Assembly (NCBI GenBank): GCA_032622095.1
Contig: CP136066.1
Location: 189,712,816-189,776,815 of the forward strand
Reading direction: 5' to 3'
Length of the DNA: 64,000 nucleotides
Origin: Siphonodentalium dalli
Lineage: Eukaryota > Mollusca > Scaphopoda > Gadilida > Siphonodentaliidae
Shown here: piece by piece, positions 23,527 to 32,974 of the stretch
Layout of the letters: each line of letters starts with the position of its first letter
Numbering within the stretch: the stretch's first letter is position 1
Position numbers and translations under genes: made by a program
The notes under the pieces: generated by a model
Databases searched by the model: none
The model's input: the letters and a program-made list of their open reading frames with translations, nothing else
What the model was told of the DNA's origin: nothing

Positions 23527-25083
23527 ATGGGAGTAACTGATCATGACATCAGCGACAACGGTAACGACATTCGCACATTAATTAAATGCTTATCAGCATG
23601 GTATGACAGTATCGAATCGCAACAGTATACTCGAAAGAAAGAAGATATGATACAAATAACCGAAAATTTAAACCACGTCCTAAAATTTATAAACTCTACC
23701 ACGCAGGAGATGTTCGTAGCGGCTATCGTTGAATTTGTTGCAAACCAAGAAAAACTTCTGGACACACTCAGGGACAATATATTCTCACATGTGAAGGAAC
23801 TAGAATCTTTTCCGTTTGATAAGTCGTCATGTATGAAACAAAGAGTTATCAGAAGTCAAACAGGTGATCATGTGGTGGACAAAAACAATAAACACAAACG
23901 AATGGCATGTGATGTATATAGACTTATGAAATTCATGGTTGATGGTCAATCGGACTTCATTGGTGAAATTATTAGTAAAGGTGGGCGACTCAAAAGTGTT
24001 TGTCGACCATCCATATCAGGAATGATCAATGATGAAGAAGATGTCGGCATCAACATTAAATGTGCAATCGTGGAAATTCAAAAGGATATATCGTGCATGA
24101 AAACTGACAATGAAAACTTTCACCACACCTTTAATGACCGTATACCCAAATTCGACTCATCAATCGCCAGCTTAGATGCCAGACTCGAAAAAATTGAAGA
24201 AAAACTTAAAATCGTAAACAACATTGAACAGATGCAATCGGATGTAAAACAAATAAACACAAAAATCAAAGAAATTGACGAAAGGATACAAAGCGACACA
24301 CTAACAATTGAGAGAATCCAAGACGACAAATATTCGGGTGCTAGAAAACTAAAAAGTGAAATTGATGAAATCAAAAGTGACATCGGAAAAATAGTGAACG
24401 GACTAGAAGAATACAATGGGAAACAAAAAAGACTGGAAAATCAATTCGCAACACTCAGAGACATTGTTAATAAAAAACATGTGCAACCTACCCATTCTTG
24501 TGATAAGTTCGTAAACGAAACAATAAAACAAAATGTTGAAGTCATGAAAAATGAATTCAGGAACTTCACAACATCAGTTACAAACAATTTACAATTATTT
24601 GCTGATTCCGTAAATCAATCAATGGGTGAAATTTGCAAGACACAGCGTGAATTGGTGGAAACCATAAATAATATTATGCATCAGTCATATGAGGAGGAAG
24701 TTTACACGGACGAATCATATACCTCACACCCAAATGATGTCAGCGTAGAGTCAGACATTCCGCATACAAATCAGCAGACGAAAAGAACTCCCGACAGACC
24801 AGTTCAACCGAAATCAAATGACGATGACTACTTTTTTCAACTACACGACAGGCCGATTAAAACATCACAAGTGTTCTTAGGTGCATTCGACGATAGTGTG
24901 ACAATACATGACATTAAGAAATATCTGAATAAGTATGAAATCCGGTTTACAGTTATTCGTATGCTCAGAGGAAATACAGCCAGATTGAACATATGCGACA
25001 GGGACCTTGATGATGTATTATCTGACAACTTCTGGCCGAAAGGCGCTGTATGCAGATTGTGGGTTCATAAGAGCGACATTTAA
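23527..25083 (+). CDS. non-LTR retrotransposon ORF1 protein
   Basis: A 518-residue protein, presumably the RNA-binding component that packages the element's transcript in a ribonucleoprotein with ORF2. Residues about 175-350 are rich in charged heptads (EIQKDIS, LEKIEEKLK, EIDERIQS, KSEIDEIKSDIGKI) and should form a long coiled coil, as expected for an oligomeric ORF1. A polar linker of about 60 residues follows. The last 75 residues (VFLGAFDDSVTIHDIKKYL ... NFWPKGAVCRLW) look like the small RRM-like or nucleic-acid-binding tail with an FWP-x-G motif seen in ORF1 of related elements; that is recall, not proof. No CCHC zinc knuckles are visible. The chosen ATG is the first in frame after the leader. 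ORF2 follows 44 bp downstream, so it is probably translated by reinitiation or a similar mechanism. Confidence 0.85.
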   Translation: MGVTDHDISDNGNDIRTLIKCLSAWYDSIESQQYTRKKEDMIQITENLNHVLKFINSTTQEMFVAAIVEFVANQEKLLDTLRDNIFSHVKELESFPFDKSSCMKQRVIRSQTGDHVVDKNNKHKRMACDVYRLMKFMVDGQSDFIGEIISKGGRLKSVCRPSISGMINDEEDVGINIKCAIVEIQKDISCMKTDNENFHHTFNDRIPKFDSSIASLDARLEKIEEKLKIVNNIEQMQSDVKQINTKIKEIDERIQSDTLTIERIQDDKYSGARKLKSEIDEIKSDIGKIVNGLEEYNGKQKRLENQFATLRDIVNKKHVQPTHSCDKFVNETIKQNVEVMKNEFRNFTTSVTNNLQLFADSVNQSMGEICKTQRELVETINNIMHQSYEEEVYTDESYTSHPNDVSVESDIPHTNQQTKRTPDRPVQPKSNDDDYFFQLHDRPIKTSQVFLGAFDDSVTIHDIKKYLNKYEIRFTVIRMLRGNTARLNICDRDLDDVLSDNFWPKGAVCRLWVHKSDI

Positions 25084-25127
25084 CCCCAATATACATCTAT
25101 ATTCAGTACTAAAATAGTACCTTTGAT

Positions 25128-28100
25128 ATGGGCATTCATTACTGCAATGCTCTACTTCTTTTAGTTGTGTGTTTGTTGAGCAATTGTGTATTTTCAGGTC
25201 ACAAAGCGGATTACAGAATGGATAGTTCCACTCTTAATCTGTTGACTTGGAACGCTACTGGTATTATGTCATCAGGTTCATATCTCAGTAAGATGCTCGG
25301 CACGGGCCTGTATGACATAATTGGTGTTAGCGAACATTGGTTGTCTGCACACAATGTTGACTTTATCGAATCACTTGACAAATCTTATGAATACCACGCG
25401 GCATGTGATTATCGTCAGAGAACACCAAAACTGCCTAATAAAAGAGGGAGACCATCGGGTGGAGTAGCTCTTTTGTGGAACAAAAGGATCTCCCACTGTG
25501 TGTGCCCCTTGCCTATCAACAGTGATCGTATAATAGGCATTCAGATACATTTATACCAAAATACCTTTATTTATATATTTCAAGTATATCTTCCATCGAC
25601 GAATTACACACCAGAATTCTATGGAGAATGTATTCAAATGTTATACGATGTATGTAATATTTATAAAGCACATGGCAATATAATAGTAATGGGCGACTTT
25701 AATGCTCGATTAAATGTCAGTGCTGACCGCAATATGGCGTTCACAAAATTTGTCAAGCAATTAAACCTATTGTCTACAAATGTTCAAATGTGCGGAAATA
25801 CCCCGCCCGTAACTTGTGTTCCATTTGGAACTATTAATCATATGATACAAGGTTCAATCATAGATCACATTCTTGTACCGGTGACACTTAAAACATGTGT
25901 CAAAACTGTGAACGTTCTCGATGATGATTCTATTGATGTATCAAATCACAAACCGATTTCCGTGGGTATTAACGTTCCTATGCACGCCAAAGCTAAATCG
26001 CTAAACAGTCATCAACCCGTATCAATGATAGATTGGAAGCGTGTATCACGTCAGACAAACTTAATTGAAATATATCACAATTCTTTAGATGCAGAATTAA
26101 GGTCGATCGCTTTATCCTCTAGAAAACAAAATTCTTCAGAACTATACGATACTATTATGCATGCTATATCCACTGCAACGGATAAATCGCTACCAAAAAA
26201 GAAATTTAGAAAAAATCTGAAGCCCTTTTGGAACGAAAAACTGAAACAATTGCATGCAAATATGGGAATCTTGCGAAATAACTGGATATATAAAGGGCGC
26301 CCAAGAGCAGATTCTAAATCAGATGCCTATAATTTATATAAATTAGCCAAACGCGAATTCCGTAGAGAATATAGGAAAGCAGCAGAAAAACACATGACAG
26401 ATTTAAATGATGAGATTGATGAACGGGCGCAAGTTGACAGGGACTATTTATTTCGTATTTTACGTAACAAACGCCGGCGTACACATTTGGATCGAAATCC
26501 GATCTACTGTCATGAAGGAAAAACACTACGCACAGAAGAGGAAGTTTCAGAAGGTTGGGCAACTTATTTCGAAAAGCTATACTCGCCCCTGTACCACTAT
26601 GAGTTCAATTCTGAACATTTTGATAAAATCACTTCATTTGTATCGCGCGAGACTTCTGAACATTCATGTAGACAAACGAGCGAAATTGACCGTCGCATTC
26701 TGTTCCCTGTAACCGGAAAGGAACTTGTACCAATTTATCGTTCTCTCAGTCGAAACAAAGCGGCCGGGTGGGATAATATTACAAACGAACATTTAATTCA
26801 TGGAAGCCCTCTACTAACGAAAACTATCGCTGAACTACTCACGTCAATCTTTATGACACAAAATGTTCCCAATCAAATGAAACGCGGAATAATCGTAACA
26901 CTGTACAAAGGAGGATCAAAGCCCAGAACAGAATTTGACAGCTATCGAGCAATTACTCTAATGCCTGTATTGTATAAATTATTTGAGAAAGTTATGCAAT
27001 CTCGACTGGAATCATATGCACCGAACATTCTTTCAGTACACCCGTTACAACATGGTTTCCAAAAAAGTGTAAGCGCAACAATGACATCATACCTTTTGAG
27101 GGAATGCATTTCTTACACTTCCGATTGCAATCAGAAATTATACTGCTTCTTTCTAGACGTTTGGAAAGCATTTGACACTGTCTGGATTGATGGTCTATTA
27201 TACAAACTACATAAACGTGGAATGCAAGGACATACATTTAAACTGATAAACCAACTACTCAAAACTGTTCAATGTTGTATCCGGTATGATGAAACATATT
27301 CGCGTTGGTTCGATGTACAACAGGGCGCCAGACAGGGAAGCATTCTCTCGCCTCTGTACTACATGATATACGTAGACGAATTGATAAAATTGTTATCAGA
27401 GTCACCATATGGTCTTACTATACTCGGCGTCAACTGTACTTGTCCTACACACGCAGATGACATGGTATTGCTCTCATTGAGTAGTACGGGGTTGTCGGAA
27501 TTATGTAATATTTGTGAAAAATACAGTAACAAATGGCGGTACAGATATAACTCCAATAAATGTTCGGTTCTGGTTTTAAACGAATCCAAAAATGAATTTT
27601 CTAATCGAGCAAAAAATTGGACTTTGTGTGCAAATCGGGTGGAAGAATGCACAGAAACTACTCATCTTGGCATACCCATCGACAAATATGATTTCAATAC
27701 TGCTTTCGTTGAACGCATTTGTGACAAACTAAGAAGTGCACTCATGATGCTAGCAAACGCAGGAGTTTATCCCGGTGGAATAACGCCACAGAGTTGCACG
27801 ATGTTATATTCATCAGTAGTCTTATCTAAAGGTCTTTATGGTTCTGAATTACTATGGGATCTCAATAGAAATTGTGTTGATCGACTTGAGAAAACTCATC
27901 GATTCTGCATAAAATATTACCAGGGTTTACATAGACGAACATCAACAAATATAGCATGCGGTTTGGTCGGTATGTCGCCAATAAATGCAATAATTGAAAA
28001 ACGTAAAATGTCATTTTTTGGTTCCTTGTGCAACTTAAAATCCAACAAAACCGGTAAACAATTATTTTTCACGAGATTACATCAATATCTGACGGGCCTC

Positions 28101-28730
28101 GTTAAATTTTCAGGGAATTTCATGGCCGATATCATTTTTATCTTTGACAAATATAAGTTGACAGGGGAACTGGAAGCGTTTATTCGTCATAGATCCTTTC
28201 TAAATCCGACAACATGGAAGCGAAAAGTCAGACAACGTTGGTCGGAAATAAACGATGCAGAATGGACACAAAACATATTAAGCGATAATAGACTTATTCG
28301 GTTCCATGACATACATTCCAGTCATCATATGTCCCAATTATGGCAAAATTGTCGAAAATTCCCCAAAAACAAAGAGTCATATTTAATTGTTGCGCGACTG
28401 TTGTCTATATTACAAACCGAAGAAGCAAATTGCTCACTCTGTCGATTAAAATACACAGATATAGTGTCCCATGCATTAGTGGAATGCTCCTCGTTACATC
28501 GTGATAGGGATCTTATCGAATATGAACTACTAAATGAATTTCACGTGGACGTTTATCTAAAATTTGACTCACTCGATACTGAATCTAAAACACGCATATT
28601 TCTATCTAGATGTAATGATCTCGTACATGAATCCGCAGAAGTTGAAATTTATCTAATCGACTTTTTTGTGAGGAAATGTGCTTATCTGTGGAAATTATAT
28701 GTTGACCGAACAGCAGCTGAGAATGTTTAA
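25128..28730 (+). CDS. non-LTR retrotransposon ORF2: APE endonuclease and reverse transcriptase
   Basis: A 1200-residue polyprotein that nicks target DNA and copies the element RNA from the nick. The endonuclease spans about residues 36-290: LLTWNATG, GVSEHWL (catalytic Glu), VYLPSTN, VMGDFNARL, SIIDHILV and the SNHKPI histidine motif are all present. The reverse transcriptase spans about 500-800: RNKAAGWDNI, FLDVWKAFDTVW (motif A aspartate), ARQGSILSPL (motif B) and THADDMVLL (motif C, HADD in place of Y/FADD). The C-terminal region has a C-x2-C...H-x4-C segment near 1105-1125 (CSLCRL...HALVEC). The first 30 residues form a hydrophobic, signal-peptide-like leader (ALLLLVVCLLSNCVF). An alternative start at Met31 (25218, MDSSTLNLLTWN) would begin right at the endonuclease. 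No stops or frameshifts, so it is potentially active. Confidence 0.95.
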   Translation: MGIHYCNALLLLVVCLLSNCVFSGHKADYRMDSSTLNLLTWNATGIMSSGSYLSKMLGTGLYDIIGVSEHWLSAHNVDFIESLDKSYEYHAACDYRQRTPKLPNKRGRPSGGVALLWNKRISHCVCPLPINSDRIIGIQIHLYQNTFIYIFQVYLPSTNYTPEFYGECIQMLYDVCNIYKAHGNIIVMGDFNARLNVSADRNMAFTKFVKQLNLLSTNVQMCGNTPPVTCVPFGTINHMIQGSIIDHILVPVTLKTCVKTVNVLDDDSIDVSNHKPISVGINVPMHAKAKSLNSHQPVSMIDWKRVSRQTNLIEIYHNSLDAELRSIALSSRKQNSSELYDTIMHAISTATDKSLPKKKFRKNLKPFWNEKLKQLHANMGILRNNWIYKGRPRADSKSDAYNLYKLAKREFRREYRKAAEKHMTDLNDEIDERAQVDRDYLFRILRNKRRRTHLDRNPIYCHEGKTLRTEEEVSEGWATYFEKLYSPLYHYEFNSEHFDKITSFVSRETSEHSCRQTSEIDRRILFPVTGKELVPIYRSLSRNKAAGWDNITNEHLIHGSPLLTKTIAELLTSIFMTQNVPNQMKRGIIVTLYKGGSKPRTEFDSYRAITLMPVLYKLFEKVMQSRLESYAPNILSVHPLQHGFQKSVSATMTSYLLRECISYTSDCNQKLYCFFLDVWKAFDTVWIDGLLYKLHKRGMQGHTFKLINQLLKTVQCCIRYDETYSRWFDVQQGARQGSILSPLYYMIYVDELIKLLSESPYGLTILGVNCTCPTHADDMVLLSLSSTGLSELCNICEKYSNKWRYRYNSNKCSVLVLNESKNEFSNRAKNWTLCANRVEECTETTHLGIPIDKYDFNTAFVERICDKLRSALMMLANAGVYPGGITPQSCTMLYSSVVLSKGLYGSELLWDLNRNCVDRLEKTHRFCIKYYQGLHRRTSTNIACGLVGMSPINAIIEKRKMSFFGSLCNLKSNKTGKQLFFTRLHQYLTGLVKFSGNFMADIIFIFDKYKLTGELEAFIRHRSFLNPTTWKRKVRQRWSEINDAEWTQNILSDNRLIRFHDIHSSHHMSQLWQNCRKFPKNKESYLIVARLLSILQTEEANCSLCRLKYTDIVSHALVECSSLHRDRDLIEYELLNEFHVDVYLKFDSLDTESKTRIFLSRCNDLVHESAEVEIYLIDFFVRKCAYLWKLYVDRTAAENV

Positions 28731-29100
28731 GTGTAAGTGTATACGCGTCAACAGTATAAAACTTTCGCAAATATACATGGCATATACAATATGAGCAGCG
28801 CTGACATGAGAGAAATATATCGTAATATCAGCCACAACAACAACAACAACAAAAATTAAATAATGTCAGCCGCAAAAGTCAATTGAATTTCATGCTACCT
28901 ATGCCTTTATCGATATCTTGCATATTTATGTTACTATAATGATTGTATGCTGAATGTTTATGGATACTTGTCATGTTGTATAATTATGTAAAATATGATA
29001 ACAATTCGATGTGTTGTGTGTAAATGTTGAGACGACAGTCTCTATTATTGTTATATATTTTGATATCTTCGGAAACGGAGGAAATAAAGATATATATATT
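28731..29100 (+). other. retrotransposon 3' untranslated region and terminus
   Basis: About 370 bp. It contains an (AAC)n run near 28836-28855 and ends GGAGGAAATAAAGATATATA before joining the right 3.1-kb copy. A homologous end sits at 12163-12182. This conserved end is the likely recognition site for the element's reverse transcriptase. Confidence 0.75.
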
Positions 29101-32100
29101 ATTCCAAAAGAAGGAGCAATGGCTGCACAAGTGAAGGTTTGTACTATTTGTTGCATAATTTGTTCAGTTTATCCTCAGCATTTGAAATGATATTGGGAAA
29201 TTACTCGGTATTTGTCAGTTGGTGAAGAAAATTCTTCATTTCCACAGCATTTGCCAAACTAATACTCATAGAAATTCGTCGTAACGTTGGAAATATGGAG
29301 CTCGTAACATCCACTGGGGGATGCTAACGAAACAAATGAACTATAAGTCGCATTTATTTTGTTAGAAAACAAGCTATAAAGCAAATCTTGTGAATGTTCC
29401 GGTTCTATATTGAGGGCTCCGATTATATGCATCTTAATCGCGGTGGCTCGGGTTCTCTAAATTTTACGAAAAACTAGCCCACATGTAACACCAAAATCAT
29501 GTTCAAATAATCATTGGGCTAATACAAAGTTTAATATATTACCTAACTAATGTTAGTTTGTCATAGTCATAACATCTCTTTCTCACAAAGTTACGCCATG
29601 CAAACAATTACTGTATTGATTGAGAGGTAATGTATAAAATTTAGCTTAATATGTCACATCAAAATAGCTGTTTTGTCTTATTTTTCCTTAGAAACTGGGA
29701 CAGGAATTGTGACTATTATTTGAACTTTGTAACATTTTTTATAGCAATTTTATTTTACGATAGTTTCAAGTAAATTAGTTGTAACATTATGCGTTTCTCT
29801 TGTGTGTTCGGACACATCAATGCAAATACGTCTGCCAACGGGTTTAGTAGAATTTGTTTTCTTGTTGTTGTTGATGCTGTTGTTTATATTGGTGTTGTCA
29901 TGTTCAAACTTTGTCTACGAAATATTGTTTTTATATACCGGCTTCATATATAGGCTCTGAAAAATACTTGACAAGGCCACAGCCATTTTCCAATTGCAGC
30001 TGCTTTCAAGTTTGAGCACAGAAGTGAAACAAACACTCTTTATTTTACCATATCGGGAATAGGCTAACACCGAACACTCTTTTCTGTTCCAAAGTGTTCA
30101 AAGTTGTATTTTTATGAGTTCAATTAGTCTTTCTTGGACATATAATGTTCGTAGAAAGGTAGTTCAAGTATTTATCGACCTACCGGGAGAAATTAAAAAG
30201 CGAATATTATTAAGTGTATTTTTGAGAGCAATCCGCAAGTTGCTTTAATATTAGGGACCATTATATGACGCTATATATAGAGCGAGATACATGGTGTAAA
30301 TTTTAAATCTTTATTTGTAACTAAGTGCTCTTTATGTCGGACGTGCTAATGGACCTGAAATTATGTCAATGCCGCCTCTCACCAAATGTCAGTTTTATAA
30401 CTAAATATGTAGTCGTATTGGTATAAATCAAGCTTATTACATGCACAACTTTATATAAGGCAGATGATGAGTTATTCGCAGACAACCGAACACTTAGTAG
30501 AGAATCGGAGCCTTCGGAGAGAATCGGAGTCGGAAATAAAAAGTAGATTTCTGAATATTTCGGGATTAGTTTTTAACTTTTGTTTACACACACATGCACT
30601 GATTCATTACAAGTGACTGTCATTTTACAATAGCGCTATGAAATTCACGAAGCACTGCTATAATGTTGTTGGTTTGACGATTTATGCCGCCGTTGGCTCG
30701 ATAGAGAACAGGAATCGTCCCTTAAAACTCGAAACTCGGCAGAGAACCACATCGCTAGGAGTTGTTCCCCACAGTGCCTAGATCAACCATCACTATTTCT
30801 ACCCATCGATAATTTCTTCCAGCGCAAACGTCACGTTACTACGTGCATCAACATTAACTTCAGTTTCTAGTATTGATTCATCGATAATCGCCAAGAGCTT
30901 TAATAAGCATATTTCCTTAAAATTCCCCCATAACTACATAGAGTATATAGGAGCTGCTCAAGCATTTGTGCAAATTAATGTTTATGTTTTCTTTCAACTC
31001 ACTTAATTTGTATAATCCGGGCATTAATTAACAGTTTTCGTAGAATCCTTACTTACACGAAACCCACAGACTGCATAATCGAAAAGATTAGCAGCGAAAG
31101 TAGATCTTTAGTTTTATTACTCACATATTATAGGTGATTTATTTATTTCTCTGTGAATTCAAAGTATATCACAGCTGACAGCTCTTTAACTCCGCCCATG
31201 TCGGAACTATTGCTGCACACATTCTCGAAAACGAAGCACTCGGTTTGAACTGTTATAGACTTGCAAAGTTAAAATGACTGACGGCACAGAAATGTGCAAG
31301 TCTACGAGATATTTTATCTCGTAATAATTATAGAGGGACTTAGCGATCGGCTGCAGCTTCGGTCACAGCCGATATCGGAAATAAGTCTGCGCATGTCCAT
31401 ATCCGAGGAATGTCGAACGACGATGACCGCGGATGCAGCCGCAATGAATGCCACTTTCAGTATCCAATACAAACAACATGAATTCCCTGTAATTTAATTA
31501 TCGAATTTGATGGTCTGATATCATAGACTATGTAGGGTTATCTGTTCATCAGAATCAATGCTGTATATTTTATACTTTAAGAGCATAAAGAAACATTATT
31601 TGATATAGGCCTAGGTGTGTATATACGTTCAGTTACATGGCCTAGGCATGTAAAAAAAAACATCGAATTAACTATAAACTCCACCTTTTCAAAACAGTTT
31701 CATAAAGTTAGATAGATAAGTATTTCGGTAAAACAACCATCGAACCCAAAGATAAAAATCTACATGTATCAACTACACATTCACTTTTTTCATTCATTTA
31801 ATCATTTATTCAGTGGCTGCCATTTTGGATTTGCTCGGTAGTACGGGAACTCGCAACCAGGATTTGGTGGAAACGTGTCGTCACATATCCTGGTCATCGG
31901 TAACCTCGAGGTCCCATCTCCGGCTCAACTAGCTGCAGCCGATCTCGAAGTCACTCATAGTATTTTCTGTATCCAAATAGACCGCTTTCAAATATAAATT
32001 CTGAACTTGGCTTGCTTATATATCTTTACATACTGTAGCTCGACACAATATAGAGGTTTAGATTGAAAACTCCAATCTTCAAACATGCATTCATTTCTTG

Positions 32101-32200
32101 GAAGCACCTCGAGGAATATCGATTTACGTTTGTCAATAAGTCGAACGACCGGATGACATCACATAAAACAATCTGAGAGCTGAGCGAGTGTCTGTGTTTT
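29098..32200. repeat. 3103-bp direct repeat, right copy (D-right)
   Basis: Identical in all compared blocks to 20246-23348. It starts inside the retroelement's 3' junction (shared ATTAT) and ends GAGTGTCTGTGTTTT before GACTCGCTATCACTGATAGC. It brings the ATGGCTGCACAAGTGAAG/GT candidate exon and its downstream sequence to about 3.8 kb upstream of the receptor gene. Confidence 0.95.
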
Positions 32201-32974
32201 GACTCGCTATCACTGATAGCGATGTTATCATTTTGTCTTGAATGGCTGACTGTTTTTATTACATTCCTACGTGTGATTAATCTTGATTTCTCTAGTGATT
32301 ATAAACGATAATTTCTCTTGTCATTTTAACTAGGGCACTACGTAATATTCATATACGCGCTATCGAAGTTTATGCGTTACGGGTATAATGGCGGTATTAT
32401 TCAGATTTCTGCTAAAACAAATGTTTATAGTGGAATACAATAAACAGAATAATCACTTGACTGAACTGGTGACATGAAATAATACATTCGAGGAAGGGAC
32501 TGTTTTGTAAAACACCCGAGCGCAATACGCTCTCGTGTGTGTACACTTTGTACAACGTCCCGGTCTCTCATTAATTATTTCACGTCAATAGTTCAAACAA
32601 GTGATTATTCTCTCTATGATCTCAATGATCTCAATGATCCAACAATTCACAACACAACATGGTTTGAAATATATGAACTTGTTCGATGAGGACATAATTG
32701 TATGTTATTATCTTAAAGTTATACACGTAAGTAAACTTATAATATTATATAGTTTTGAGGTTTTGAGGTTTTGAGGTGTAGGCATACGATTTGATGCATT
32801 AATGGGGTTATGGCGCTTGCTATAAGTTATCCTATATCATCAACACAGTTCCAACACAACGTAAACGTCTGGAGTCACATGTATTAGCTGTCCGAACGTA
32901 ACTAATAAAAACCCAAGTTTGAAATTTATCGTTTTACAATCTATAACCTCCGCATTTACTTTGTTACAGGGACT
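32201..32974 (+). promoter_or_regulatory. 5' flank of the receptor gene with a candidate splice acceptor
   Basis: This is AT-rich sequence between the 3.1-kb repeat and the receptor ATG. TTTACTTTGTTACAG ending at 32969 is a plausible 3' splice site just 5 bases before the ATG. The reading frame may therefore lie in an exon with an upstream untranslated exon. GAGGTTTTGAGGTTTTGAGG is a short tandem repeat at about 32757. No TATA box or core promoter can be assigned with confidence. Confidence 0.35.

Larger units (their letters stand above)
23349..29100 (+). mobile_element. full-length non-LTR retrotransposon with intact ORF1 and ORF2
   Basis: This 5.75-kb unit lies precisely between the two 3103-bp direct repeats. 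It comprises a leader of about 178 bp, ORF1, a 44-bp gap, ORF2 and a 3' region of about 370 bp. It has no LTRs and no long poly(A). The terminus is GGAGGAAATAAAGATATATA plus a few T/A, a short simple-repeat tail as in several APE-type clades. Both ORFs are uninterrupted, and the flanking repeats appear identical, so insertion was recent. The domain order (coiled-coil ORF1; endonuclease then reverse transcriptase then C-terminal zinc-like segment in ORF2) places it in the APE-endonuclease non-LTR group. The exact clade (CR1/L2/Jockey side) is not determined here. Confidence 0.92.

Noticed and set aside
20246-32200. Reading the 3.1-kb repeats as LTRs of an LTR retrotransposon
   Set aside because: The internal element has APE endonuclease plus RT and no gag-protease-integrase; no TG...CA ends or primer-binding site are visible, and a candidate host exon lies in the repeat.
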